Below the pieces are notes generated by a model that was given only the letters and a program-made list of their open reading frames with translations, had not been told where the DNA came from and searched no databases. Of a stretch of DNA of 64,000 nt, positions 33,341-44,724 are shown piece after piece (the first letter of the stretch is position 1; each line of letters begins with the position of its first letter). Where the stretch lies: NCBI GenBank assembly GCA_022414725.1, contig CM039463.1:25152832-25216831 (forward strand), read 5' to 3'. The DNA is from Microglena sp. YARC. Lineage: Eukaryota > Chlorophyta > Chlorophyceae > Chlamydomonadales > Chlamydomonadaceae. A program made the translations under genes and the position numbers.

Positions 33341-34627
33341 TTACGGTGCCACTAAGCAGTCCAGGGCTTCCTGTCTTGCTCTTCTACAAGTAGAAAGATA
33401 GTCGGCTAGGTTGCTCCAAAAAGACTTAGTGCCATTTCGATTCATAAAGGTTCTGAATGTGGAATCGCAGAATTCCACATTCCATACGGTTAAGTTGGTA
33501 TCCTCATGGACATGCCTATAAATATCTGTAAACAGCTTCTGGTAGCGGAGGCGAATATCATTATAAAAAGGGCACTCAAACATATGCACTTCATCCTCAG
33601 GTTTTTGGAACCCACACATTTGACAGTGTCTCATTGAGCGAGGGATGTGTGCTCTATCCACCACCCTCATTCTTTCTGTGTTCAGCCAATGGGAACCCAT
33701 TCTAAACTGTGCTATAGAACGAATCTGATCCTGCTTATGTAAGGCGGATGTAAAGGGAATCAAGCCATTCTCATCATTGCTGTTGGCTGCGAACCATTTT
33801 TGGTATCGGAGGCGTTTAAAGCCAACCCTTCTCTCATCAGGGATGTCTCTAACTGCATTGGTGTCACTTGGGTACTTAAACCTCCATGACTCAAAAACTT
33901 CAGACATAATACCTTCGACATCGACAGCCTCCAAAATGTTGATGTTTTTACTGGATCCTAGCTTGTGGAGAGCACAACGCAAGTCATGAACCCAGCCAGT
34001 GTTGGAGTCAAAAGATTCCTCAAGAGCCATTCTAATGAGATCCTCAGGTTCTTTATGTATGGTCTTGTTCCAGAAGCGCAAAGCTTGTTTAAGCCAAGCA
34101 AAACACAACGGGGTTCTACCCAGCTCTTCCATGATAATATTAGATGTAGTAGATTGGCAAACACCCAACATTTGTTTAAGTATACCTCTATGCCATTTCT
34201 CACAAGCATGGTCATTTGAGATAAGTGTGTTGTTCAGAATAGAAGGAGCCCACACCTCACAGCCAAAATTCAGGATAGGTTGTACAAGAGAATCAAACAG
34301 GTGGGTGAGAATATCAATATTGTATATCTCCATAGTATGGCATCGCCTACGAAGCATGTGGTGTGCCTTTTGGGCCTTAGTGAGCATCCTAGAAAAAGCA
34401 GCTTTTGCACGATTGCTTGAGTCACCATCCACAAAGAGGGATCCCAAGTAGATAAAAGATAACTTTGTAGAAAGTTGTGCTCCATCATAGACAAATTTGT
34501 AATCAGGATCCATGCGGGCCTCATCACAGAATTGTTTGTTGAAAACGACAATCTCAGTTTTCTTTATATTCACAGCCATCTTAGTAGCCTCGCAGAAATC
34601 TCTCAGGCAGTCAAGCATCGCTTGCAT
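33341..34627 (-). CDS. LINE RT C-terminal fragment, unit 2 (428 aa frame intact)
   Basis: Starts MQAMLDCLRDFCEATKMAVN with IKKTEIVVFN, the conserved block that follows the YxDD box of non-LTR reverse transcriptases. Then come SFIYLGSLFVDGD, LVQPILNFGCEVWAP and near residues 335-360 a CQMC-H-C zinc-knuckle typical of the zf-RVT tail. The catalytic palm and the endonuclease are absent. The frame upstream reads AESPAD and then TGA, so the ATG is probably only an internal Met. Expression is doubtful. Confidence 0.6.
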   Translation of the reverse strand: MQAMLDCLRDFCEATKMAVNIKKTEIVVFNKQFCDEARMDPDYKFVYDGAQLSTKLSFIYLGSLFVDGDSSNRAKAAFSRMLTKAQKAHHMLRRRCHTMEIYNIDILTHLFDSLVQPILNFGCEVWAPSILNNTLISNDHACEKWHRGILKQMLGVCQSTTSNIIMEELGRTPLCFAWLKQALRFWNKTIHKEPEDLIRMALEESFDSNTGWVHDLRCALHKLGSSKNINILEAVDVEGIMSEVFESWRFKYPSDTNAVRDIPDERRVGFKRLRYQKWFAANSNDENGLIPFTSALHKQDQIRSIAQFRMGSHWLNTERMRVVDRAHIPRSMRHCQMCGFQKPEDEVHMFECPFYNDIRLRYQKLFTDIYRHVHEDTNLTVWNVEFCDSTFRTFMNRNGTKSFWSNLADYLSTCRRARQEALDCLVAP

Positions 34628-35349
34628 ATCTGCCGGGGATTCTGCAATGTAAAGTAGTCATTTTATGAACTCTGCTACACCACTCCTGGACACAGAATGT
34701 CATCCCATCGGCCCTAGGTTTGTTTTTATTCCATGGTCTAACAGCCTCCAGGCTGCTCAGTGCTCACCGTCTGCGGACGGAGTAGCTTGAACTTGGTTCC
34801 ATGGCTACAGACAGCAATATGTCTGCCCACAGTCCGCGGGCGGAGTGGAAACGTACTTTGTAAGTTCGTATTCATGTGTACTATCTATCTATGAATCCAT
34901 GTCATATCATTAGGGATAGGCAATATGATATCAAATGAAATCATGCCATCATATGATATCATATGATATCATACGATGCCGGCGGTCTGACTCGGTAACT
35001 TTGGCCTACGGCAACATATCATATGATATTAAATCATATGATATTTGTAATTTTGTATCATATCATATTACATTACATTACATTACATTACATGTTAAAG
35101 TCTACTTGACACCGCGAGGGTGTATGAGACTCTGTGCTTCAAACAAAAAGAAAAAGCACCCACAAAGCAAAAAACCCCATTACATCAGGGGTGTGTCGAG
35201 GACAAACAAACCAAACTCCCAACCACCGTTTTGGTGGCGTAGGTATTAAACCCCTTAGAGCCGGACCCAGATCTCAACCACTTACAGTGGCGGAGGTAAG
35301 AAGCTAACAAATGAGAAGTCACAAGAAGAAGAAAAAAAGGGATGATAAA

Positions 35350-36636
35350 TTACGGTGCCACTAAGCAGTCCAGGGCTTCCTGTCTTGCTCTTCTACAAGT
35401 AGAAAGATAGTCGGCTAGGTTGCTCCAAAAAGACTTAGTGCCATTTCGATTCATAAAGGTTCTGAATGTGGAATCGCAGAATTCCACATTCCATACGGTT
35501 AAGTTGGTATCCTCATGGACATGCCTATAAATATCTGTAAACAGCTTCTGGTAGCGGAGGCGAATATCATTATAAAAAGGGCACTCAAACATATGCACTT
35601 CATCCTCAGGTTTTTGGAACCCACACATTTGACAGTGTCTCATTGAGCGAGGGATGTGTGCTCTATCCACCACCCTCATTCTTTCTGTGTTCAGCCAATG
35701 GGAACCCATTCTAAACTGTGCTATAGAACGAATCTGATCCTGCTTATGTAAGGCGGATGTAAAGGGAATCAAGCCATTCTCATCATTGCTGTTGGCTGCG
35801 AACCATTTTTGGTATCGGAGGCGTTTAAAGCCAACCCTTCTCTCATCAGGGATGTCTCTAACTGCATTGGTGTCACTTGGGTACTTAAACCTCCATGACT
35901 CAAAAACTTCAGACATAATACCTTCGACATCGACAGCCTCCAAAATGTTGATGTTTTTACTGGATCCTAGCTTGTGGAGAGCACAACGCAAGTCATGAAC
36001 CCAGCCAGTGTTGGAGTCAAAAGATTCCTCAAGAGCCATTCTAATGAGATCCTCAGGTTCTTTATGTATGGTCTTGTTCCAGAAGCGCAAAGCTTGTTTA
36101 AGCCAAGCAAAACACAACGGGGTTCTACCCAGCTCTTCCATGATAATATTAGATGTAGTAGATTGGCAAACACCCAACATTTGTTTAAGTATACCTCTAT
36201 GCCATTTCTCACAAGCATGGTCATTTGAGATAAGTGTGTTGTTCAGAATAGAAGGAGCCCACACCTCACAGCCAAAATTCAGGATAGGTTGTACAAGAGA
36301 ATCAAACAGGTGGGTGAGAATATCAATATTGTATATCTCCATAGTATGGCATCGCCTACGAAGCATGTGGTGTGCCTTTTGGGCCTTAGTGAGCATCCTA
36401 GAAAAAGCAGCTTTTGCACGATTGCTTGAGTCACCATCCACAAAGAGGGATCCCAAGTAGATAAAAGATAACTTTGTAGAAAGTTGTGCTCCATCATAGA
36501 CAAATTTGTAATCAGGATCCATGCGGGCCTCATCACAGAATTGTTTGTTGAAAACGACAATCTCAGTTTTATTTATATTCACAGCCATCTTAGTAGCCTC
36601 GCAGAAATCTCTCAGGCAGTCAAGCATCGCTTGCAT
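35350..36636 (-). CDS. LINE RT C-terminal fragment, unit 3 (428 aa frame intact)
   Basis: Identical to unit 2 apart from Lys to Asn in NIKKTE (NINKTE). Same missing catalytic core. Confidence 0.6.
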   Translation of the reverse strand: MQAMLDCLRDFCEATKMAVNINKTEIVVFNKQFCDEARMDPDYKFVYDGAQLSTKLSFIYLGSLFVDGDSSNRAKAAFSRMLTKAQKAHHMLRRRCHTMEIYNIDILTHLFDSLVQPILNFGCEVWAPSILNNTLISNDHACEKWHRGILKQMLGVCQSTTSNIIMEELGRTPLCFAWLKQALRFWNKTIHKEPEDLIRMALEESFDSNTGWVHDLRCALHKLGSSKNINILEAVDVEGIMSEVFESWRFKYPSDTNAVRDIPDERRVGFKRLRYQKWFAANSNDENGLIPFTSALHKQDQIRSIAQFRMGSHWLNTERMRVVDRAHIPRSMRHCQMCGFQKPEDEVHMFECPFYNDIRLRYQKLFTDIYRHVHEDTNLTVWNVEFCDSTFRTFMNRNGTKSFWSNLADYLSTCRRARQEALDCLVAP

Positions 36637-37358
36637 ATCTGCCGGGGATTCTGCAATGTAAAGTAGTCATTTTATGAACTCTGCTACACCACTCCTGGAC
36701 ACAGAATGTCATCCCATCGGCCCTAGGTTTGTTTTTATTCCATGGTCTAACAGCCTCCAGGCTGCTCAGTGCTCACCGTCTGCGGACGGAGTAGCTTGAA
36801 CTTGGTTCCATGGCTACAGACAGCAATATGTCTGCCCACAGTCCGCGGGCGGAGTGGAAACGTACTTTGTAAGTTCGTATTCATGTGTACTATCTATCTA
36901 TGAATCCATGTCATATCATTAGGGATAGGCAATATGATATCAAATGAAATCATGCCATCATATGATATCATATGATATCATACGATGCCGGCGGTCTGAC
37001 TCGGTAACTTTGGCCTACGGCAACATATCATATGATATTAAATCATATGATATTTGTAATTTTGTATCATATCATATTACATTACATTACATTACATTAC
37101 ATGTTAAAGTCTACTTGACACCGCGAGGGTGTATGAGACTCTGTGCTTCAAACAAAAAGAAAAAGCACCCACAAAGCAAAAAACCCCATTACATCAGGGG
37201 TGTGTCGAGGACAAACAAACCAAACTCCCAACCACCGTTTTGGTGGCGTAGGTATTAAACCCCTTAGAGCCGGACCCAGATCTCAACCACTTACAGTGGC
37301 GGAGGTAAGAAGCTAACAAATGAGAAGTCACAAGAAGAAGAAAAAAAGGGATGATAAA

Positions 37359-38645
37359 TTACGGTGCCACTAAGCAGTCCAGGGCTTCCTGTCTTGCTCT
37401 TCTACAAGTAGAAAGATAGTCGGCTAGGTTGCTCCAAAAAGACTTAGTGCCATTTCGATTCATAAAGGTTCTGAATGTGGAATCGCAGAATTCCACATTC
37501 CATACGGTTAAGTTGGTATCCTCATGGACATGCCTATAAATATCTGTAAACAGCTTCTGGTAGCGGAGGCGAATATCATTATAAAAAGGGCACTCAAACA
37601 TATGCACTTCATCCTCAGGTTTTTGGAACCCACACATTTGACAGTGTCTCATTGAGCGAGGGATGTGTGCTCTATCCACCACCCTCATTCTTTCTGTGTT
37701 CAGCCAATGGGAACCCATTCTAAACTGTGCTATAGAACGAATCTGATCCTGCTTATGTAAGGCGGATGTAAAGGGAATCAAGCCATTCTCATCATTGCTG
37801 TTGGCTGCGAACCATTTTTGGTATCGGAGGCGTTTAAAGCCAACCCTTCTCTCATCAGGGATGTCTCTAACTGCATTGGTGTCACTTGGGTACTTAAACC
37901 TCCATGACTCAAAAACTTCAGACATAATACCTTCGACATCGACAGCCTCCAAAATGTTGATGTTTTTACTGGATCCTAGCTTGTGGAGAGCACAACGCAA
38001 GTCATGAACCCAGCCAGTGTTGGAGTCAAAAGATTCCTCAAGAGCCATTCTAATGAGATCCTCAGGTTCTTTATGTATGGTCTTGTTCCAGAAGCGCAAA
38101 GCTTGTTTAAGCCAAGCAAAACACAACGGGGTTCTACCCAGCTCTTCCATGATAATATTAGATGTAGTAGATTGGCAAACACCCAACATTTGTTTAAGTA
38201 TACCTCTATGCCATTTCTCACAAGCATGGTCATTTGAGATAAGTGTGTTGTTCAGAATAGAAGGAGCCCACACCTCACAGCCAAAATTCAGGATAGGTTG
38301 TACAAGAGAATCAAACAGGTGGGTGAGAATATCAATATTGTATATCTCCATAGTATGGCATCGCCTACGAAGCATGTGGTGTGCCTTTTGGGCCTTAGTG
38401 AGCATCCTAGAAAAAGCAGCTTTTGCACGATTGCTTGAGTCACCATCCACAAAGAGGGATCCCAAGTAGATAAAAGATAACTTTGTAGAAAGTTGTGCTC
38501 CATCATAGACAAATTTGTAATCAGGATCCATGCGGGCCTCATCACAGAATTGTTTGTTGAAAACGACAATCTCAGTTTTCTTTATATTCACAGCCATCTT
38601 AGTAGCCTCGCAGAAATCTCTCAGGCAGTCAAGCATCGCTTGCAT
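37359..38645 (-). CDS. LINE RT C-terminal fragment, unit 4 (428 aa frame intact)
   Basis: Protein identical to unit 2. Confidence 0.6.
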   Translation of the reverse strand: MQAMLDCLRDFCEATKMAVNIKKTEIVVFNKQFCDEARMDPDYKFVYDGAQLSTKLSFIYLGSLFVDGDSSNRAKAAFSRMLTKAQKAHHMLRRRCHTMEIYNIDILTHLFDSLVQPILNFGCEVWAPSILNNTLISNDHACEKWHRGILKQMLGVCQSTTSNIIMEELGRTPLCFAWLKQALRFWNKTIHKEPEDLIRMALEESFDSNTGWVHDLRCALHKLGSSKNINILEAVDVEGIMSEVFESWRFKYPSDTNAVRDIPDERRVGFKRLRYQKWFAANSNDENGLIPFTSALHKQDQIRSIAQFRMGSHWLNTERMRVVDRAHIPRSMRHCQMCGFQKPEDEVHMFECPFYNDIRLRYQKLFTDIYRHVHEDTNLTVWNVEFCDSTFRTFMNRNGTKSFWSNLADYLSTCRRARQEALDCLVAP

Positions 38646-39367
38646 ATCTGCCGGGGATTCTGCAATGTAAAGTAGTCATTTTATGAACTCTGCTACACCA
38701 CTCCTGGACACAGAATGTCATCCCATCGGCCCTAGGTTTGTTTTTATTCCATGGTCTAACAGCCTCCAGGCTGCTCAGTGCTCACCGTCTGCGGACGGAG
38801 TAGCTTGAACTTGGTTCCATGGCTACAGACAGCAATATGTCTGCCCACAGTCCGCGGGCGGAGTGGAAACGTACTTTGTAAGTTCGTATTCATGTGTACT
38901 ATCTATCTATGAATCCATGTCATATCATTAGGGATAGGCAATATGATATCAAATGAAATCATGCCATCATATGATATCATATGATATCATACGATGCCGG
39001 CGGTCTGACTCGGTAACTTTGGCCTACGGCAACATATCATATGATATTAAATCATATGATATTTGTAATTTTGTATCATATCATATTACATTACATTACA
39101 TTACATTACATGTTAAAGTCTACTTGACACCGCGAGGGTGTATGAGACTCTGTGCTTTAAACAAAAAGAAAAAGCACCCACAAAGCAAAAAACCCCATTA
39201 CATCAGGGGTGTGTCGAGGACAAACAAACCAAACTCCCAACCACCGTTTTGGTGGCGTAGGTATTAAACCCCTTAGAGCCGGACCCAGATCTCAACCACT
39301 TACAGTGGCGGAGGTAAGAAGCTAACAAATGAGAAGTCACAAGAAGAAGAAAAAAAGGGATGATAAA

Positions 39368-40654
39368 TTACGGTGCCACTAAGCAGTCCAGGGCTTCCTG
39401 TCTTGCTCTTCTACAAGTAGAAAGATAGTCGGCTAGGTTGCTCCAAAAAGACTTAGTGCCATTTCGATTCATAAAGGTTCTGAATGTGGAATCGCAGAAT
39501 TCCACATTCCATACGGTTAAGTTGGTATCCTCATGGACATGCCTATAAATATCTGTAAACAGCTTCTGGTAGCGGAGGCGAATATCATTATAAAAAGGGC
39601 ACTCAAACATATGCACTTCATCCTCAGGTTTTTGGAACCCACACATTTGACAGTGTCTCATTGAGCGAGGGATGTGTGCTCTATCCACCACCCTCATTCT
39701 TTCTGTGTTCAGCCAATGGGAACCCATTCTAAACTGTGCTATAGAACGAATCTGATCCTGCTTATGTAAGGCGGATGTAAAGGGAATCAAGCCATTCTCA
39801 TCATTGCTGTTGGCTGCGAACCATTTTTGGTATCGGAGGCGTTTAAAGCCAACCCTTCTCTCATCAGGGATGTCTCTAACTGCATTGGTGTCACTTGGGT
39901 ACTTAAACCTCCATGACTCAAAAACTTCAGACATAATACCTTCGACATCGACAGCCTCCAAAATGTTGATGTTTTTACTGGATCCTAGCTTGTGGAGAGC
40001 ACAACGCAAGTCATGAACCCAGCCAGTGTTGGAGTCAAAAGATTCCTCAAGAGCCATTCTAATGAGATCCTCAGGTTCTTTATGTATGGTCTTGTTCCAG
40101 AAGCGCAAAGCTTGTTTAAGCCAAGCAAAACACAACGGGGTTCTACCCAGCTCTTCCATGATAATATTAGATGTAGTAGATTGGCAAACACCCAACATTT
40201 GTTTAAGTATACCTCTATGCCATTTCTCACAAGCATGGTCATTTGAGATAAGTGTGTTGTTCAGAATAGAAGGAGCCCACACCTCACAGCCAAAATTCAG
40301 GATAGGTTGTACAAGAGAATCAAACAGGTGGGTGAGAATATCAATATTGTATATCTCCATAGTATGGCATCGCCTACGAAGCATGTGGTGTGCCTTTTGG
40401 GCCTTAGTGAGCATCCTAGAAAAAGCAGCTTTTGCACGATTGCTTGAGTCACCATCCACAAAGAGGGATCCCAAGTAGATAAAAGATAACTTTGTAGAAA
40501 GTTGTGCTCCATCATAGAAAAAATTTGTAATCAGGATCCATGCGGGCCTCATCACAGAATTGTTTGTTGAAAACGACAATCTCAGTTTTCTTTATATTCA
40601 CAGCCATCTTAGTAGCCTCGCAGAAATCTCTCAGGCAGTCAAGCATCGCTTGCA
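39368..40654 (-). pseudogene. LINE RT C-terminal fragment, unit 5 (frameshift near N-terminus)
   Basis: One extra base in the A run at 40518-40523 shifts the frame about 43 codons from the usual Met. The remaining frame (40579-39368) begins in the wrong phase and joins the normal sequence at YDGAQLSTK. Confidence 0.8.
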
Positions 40655-41377
40655 TATCTGCCGGGGATTCTGCAATGTAAAGTAGTCATTTTATGAACTC
40701 TGCTACACCACTCCTGGACACAGAATGTCATCCCATCGGCCCTAGGTTTGTTTTTATTCCATGGTCTAACAGCCTCCAGGCTGCTCAGTGCTCACCGTCT
40801 GCGGACGGAGTAGCTTGAACTTGGTTCCATGGCTACAGACAGCAATATGTCTGCCCACAGTCCGCGGGCGGAGTGGAAACGTACTTTGTAAGTTCGTATT
40901 CATGTGTACTATCTATCTATGAATCCATGTCATATCATTAGGGATAGGCAATATGATATCAAATGAAATCATGCCATCATATGATATCATATGATATCAT
41001 ACGATGCCGGCGGTCTGACTCGGTAACTTTGGCCTACGGCAACATATCATATGATATTAAATCATATGATATTTGTAATTTTGTATCATATCATATTACA
41101 TTACATTACATTACATTACATGTTAAAGTCTACTTGACACCGCGAGGGTGTATGAGACTCTGTGCTTTAAACAAAAAGAAAAAGCACCCACAAAGCAAAA
41201 AACCCCATTACATCAGGGGTGTGTCGAGGACAAACAAACCAAACTCCCAACCACCGTTTTGGTGGCGTAGGTATTAAACCCCTTAGAGCCGGACCCAGAT
41301 CTCAACCACTTACAGTGGCGGAGGTAAGAAGCTAACAAATGAGAAGTCACAAGAAGAAGAAAAAAAGGGATGATAAA

Positions 41378-42256
41378 TTACGGTGCCACTAAGCAGTCCA
41401 GGGCTTCCTGTCTTGCTCTTCTACAAGTAGAAAGATAGTCGGCTAGGTTGCTCCAAAAAGACTTAGTGACATTTCGATTCATAAAGGTTCTGAATGTGGA
41501 ATCGCAGAATTCCACATTCCCTACGGTTAAGTTGGTATCCTCATGGACATGCCTATAAATATCTGTAAACAGCTTCTGGTAGCGGAGGCGAATATCATTA
41601 TAAAAAGGGCACTCAAACATATGCACTTCATCCTCAGGTTTTTGGAACCCACACATTTGACAGTGTCTCATTGAGCGAGGGATGTGTGCTCTATCCACCA
41701 CCCTCATTCTTTCTGTGTTCAGCCAATGGGAACCCATTCTAAACTGTGCTATAGAACGAATCTGATCCTGCTTATGTAAGGCGGATGTAAAGGGAATCAA
41801 GCCATTCTCATCATTGCTGTTGGCTGCGAACCATTTTTGGTATCGGAGGCGTTTAAAGCCAACCCTTCTCTCATCAGGGATGTCTCTAACTGCATTGGTG
41901 TCACTTGGGTACTTAAACCTCCATGACTCAAAAACTTCAGACATAATACCTTCGACATCGACAGCCTCCAAAATGTTGATGTTTTTACTGGATCCTAGCT
42001 TGTGGAGAGCACAACGCAAGTCATGAACCCAGCCAGTGTTGGAGTCAAAAGATTCCTCAAGAGCCATTCTAATGAGATCCTCAGGTTCTTTATGTATGGT
42101 CTTGTTCCAGAAGCGCAAAGCTTGTTTAAGCCAAGCAAAACACAACGGGGTTCTACCCAGCTCTTCCATGATAATATTAGATGTAGTAGATTGGCAAACA
42201 CCCAACATTTGTTTAAGTATACCTCTATGCCATTTCTCACAAGCATGGTCATTTGA
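41378..42256 (-). pseudogene. LINE RT C-terminal fragment, unit 6 (5' cut off)
   Basis: Normal from the stop up to SNDHACEKWHRGILKQ, then sequence changes abruptly at 42256 to the right half of MITE B. Carries its own changes (VWNV to VGNV, NGTKS to NVTKS). Confidence 0.85.
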
Positions 42257-42312
42257 GGATATGATATCATACTCGTCTTTGGTCAGCATCATATGATTTG
42301 CCGGTCCCGACA
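42257..42312 (+). mobile_element. Right half of MITE family B at array end
   Basis: GATATGATATCATACTCGTC, TTGGTCAGCATCATATGATT and GCCGGTCCC: the right half of family B, complementary to the left halves inside the array units. Confidence 0.65.
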
Positions 42313-42424
42313 TATCATCTACACATTACGTAGTATATACTCTACTGCACCACCCCTGTGTACAGAATGCCATCACATGGATGCCAGGGTTGTCTAGACA
42401 GCTAGAAAGCTATAACCCCGACGT

Positions 42425-42560
42425 ATGTATGTACGTTACAGTCCAAGGGTAGGCCAAATAGGCTAAAGGGACTTGCCCAACCGGGATAGGTAAGGCTTAA
42501 AAATAAAAAGCACCGATGAACTGAACCCCAAACAATCGTTTTACTGACGGGGGCCCTGAG
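42425..42560 (-). mobile_element. SINE-like family S, long copy
   Basis: In minus orientation: TTTGGGGTTCAGTTCATCGG, TGCTTTTTATTTTTAAGCC, GGTTGGGCAAGTCCCTTTAG, CCCTTGGACTGTAACGTAC then (ATAC)n. The best full-length guide for the family. 42561-43225 beyond it shows only AT-rich sequence with a (TTA)n stretch. Confidence 0.6.
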
Positions 42561-43221
42561 TTCGTGCTACAGTGATCATTTCCCGATGATATTCAAATGT
42601 TTTGAGCTGGCTTTCTATGGCTGGGCCCAAATGCCCATGTGCATTTAGAACTTGGTTGCATAGTAAACTATTCGCCATCCAATTTGTGACCCGTCACTTG
42701 AACTTGATATTGGTTACACGACTCCAGCATTTAGGGCTGCTCGCCGTCTTCGTCAGTACCAACCAAATCAAAGCATTATTATCAAACTATATTTGATTTA
42801 TTATTATTATTATTATTATTATTGTAAACCTACATTTGATTGATTTATTATTGATTTATTATTATTATGTATTATCAAACTATTTTTGATTTGGTATCTA
42901 CATACAGTCATTGATACGAAGGCAACTTCTCGCGACTTTTCACCCCTGGGTTGAACATCAAGTGATGTAAAGGAATCATTTGGCTCTTAGATTCGAAGAG
43001 CAGGTTATGGTCATTACGCCTCGCTCCACGTCCTGTGAGTGTATGTATTACACAGATGTAACAATTTCAATTTCAATTACGCCTCGCATTTAAAAGGACA
43101 TCGTCGCTGAGAGAGCTCCATTCAAAAATCACATGATGTTCATATTAAATTTGACCTACATCACATAAGTAGCATGCGTGATCTTTCCATGGGGACATCC
43201 ATCTATCTGATCCTATTTTCA

Positions 43222-43320
43222 AATCATTACATTACATTACATGTTATTATTAGTCTACTTGACACCGCGAGGGTGTATGAGACTCTGTGCTTTAAACAAA
43301 AAGAAAAAGCACCCACATCT
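43222..43320 (-). mobile_element. LINE 3' stub
   Basis: (ATTAC)n followed by the first ~90 nt of the array LINE's 3' end (GTCTACTTGACACCGCGAGG) and then unrelated sequence. A strongly 5'-truncated insertion of the same element. Confidence 0.75.
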
Positions 43321-44503
43321 TCACAAATCATGTGAAGATGTTCTAAATCTAGGCATGTTGCGGATACCTTTTGTGCCATTATCTTATAGACTTATAGGCA
43401 GTTCTGCATGTAAGGTTTACATTCCACATTCCAAACTGAGGACAACCAGCTGCCGTACACAGCATTCGGCCTGATACCCAAGATCAAATCATAGTTGGCT
43501 CTGGGATTTGATGATCCTGTCTTAATGCTGTAGTGCAAGAAAACACGATTTGAGAATAGGACTTAACCCACCTTACTCCAGTCAACCTGTTTAGGTTTCA
43601 AGGCTCCAACCCCCTCCATAGAGGTTGAAAGCTTAACCACAGATACAAGTGCTTAGATAACGAGGAAGGAAAATATCCGGCAGTAACATAACCAATTCAA
43701 AGCAACGCATAATTATCATTATTATTTATTGTGCTCGAGAGAGGGGTGGGTGACTGGGTGGGTGGGTGGGAGGGGGGGGGGGGGCGGGGAAAAAATGCAT
43801 GACCCCTATGGTGCCAACTAACCGCCTTGCACTCCAGAGACGAGCCAGGTTAAAATACTAAACCAGGTGAATCATCTTAGGGGAGGGGATGACCTGTCAT
43901 TCCATGCTGCAGGAACGACAGGCTCTCCTATCCCCTCATCCTATTTCATGCATGGCCTTGGTCCTACACAGGGTACTCCATGACACGCGCTATTGCGCGC
44001 TACTGTGCAAGGTTTTGGAGCCCGACTGCGCGATTGACGCAATTTTTTCACTTTCTTTGGGCGCAGCGCGCAGATTTCCCTTTTCAGTTCAGTCAAAAGC
44101 GCAGCCCAAAAGGAGGCAGTTGCGTCAAAAGCGCAACCCAAAATGAAAAAATTGATGTTCTTGGTCCTTCATCCAATCCTTGATCCTTTACCCCCTCATC
44201 CCATTTCATGTATGAGATTTAGTCCTACTCATTTGTTGAACTTGTATGGGTCTGTTCAAAACCTTCAGTGTTTGAACTCAACTTCATTTTTCTCAAATGT
44301 TGAACCTGTATGGGTCTGTGTTCAAAACCTCAAATGTTTGAACTCAAATTCAAATTCTACTCAAATGTTGAACTTGTATGGGTCTTTGTACAAAACCTCC
44401 CCATTGTAGTCGATGTCAAAAGAGCATGATTGGCCGTTGGGAAGATGGCCAGTCTCCTTTTGAGACATGCACCTGCGGGTCGTGGGCAGGATGTGGGGAA
44501 ATA
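43321..44503. other. Intergenic, no gene seen
   Basis: Contains a GTGGGTGG and G-run tract (43745-43785), a GCGC-rich block at 43980-44130, and three ~75-bp repeats with TCAAATGTTGAACTTGTATG at 44230-44400. Short frames here look accidental. Confidence 0.4.
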
Positions 44504-44511
44504 TTCAGAAG

Positions 44512-44713
44512 CATAGTTTTTCTTTTCAGTTACGCGCAGCAGCTTCTAGGCAGCTCCTCTAGCCAGCCACTGGGCTAAGCCCCAAGATTTTGACAGTTCT
44601 GGACAGCGGATTCTGTCAGCTTCCAGACACACTAGGTTGCATTAGCTTTGGTTGAATAGCCAGTCAGGGGAGCTGCCTAGAAGCTGCTGCTTTTATCTGA
44701 CTGGAAAACACTG
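44512..44713. mobile_element. MITE family A, copy with 8-bp target duplication
   Basis: Flanked by TTCAGAAG at 44504-44511 and 44714-44721. Ends CATAGTTTTTC and GGAAAACACTG; TIRs include GCAGCAGCTTCTAGGCAGCT against AGCTGCCTAGAAGCTGCTGC, a perfect 20-bp inverted match. Confidence 0.75.
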
Positions 44714-44724
44714 TTCAGAAGTGA

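Larger units (their letters stand above)
31058..42256 (-). mobile_element. Tandem array of truncated non-LTR retrotransposon, ~2,009-bp units
   Basis: Five full units and one cut unit start at about 31058, 33055, 35064, 37073, 39082 and 41091. In plus order each has (ATTAC)n, ~1.58 kb of LINE 3' sequence in antisense, ~265 bp of spacer and a MITE B half. Units differ at only a handful of positions. The LINE ends 5' just after where the YxDD catalytic motif would be, so no element is autonomous. The 3' tail in LINE sense is (TGTAA)n. The last unit stops at 42256 inside the frame. Confidence 0.9.

Noticed and set aside
33341..40654. Multi-gene family of host proteins
   Set aside because: Motifs are those of the LINE reverse-transcriptase C-terminus, and units carry LINE tail and spacer.
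43889..44183. Short frames in the GCGC-rich block
   Set aside because: Overlapping frames on both strands with no motif, splice context or start context.
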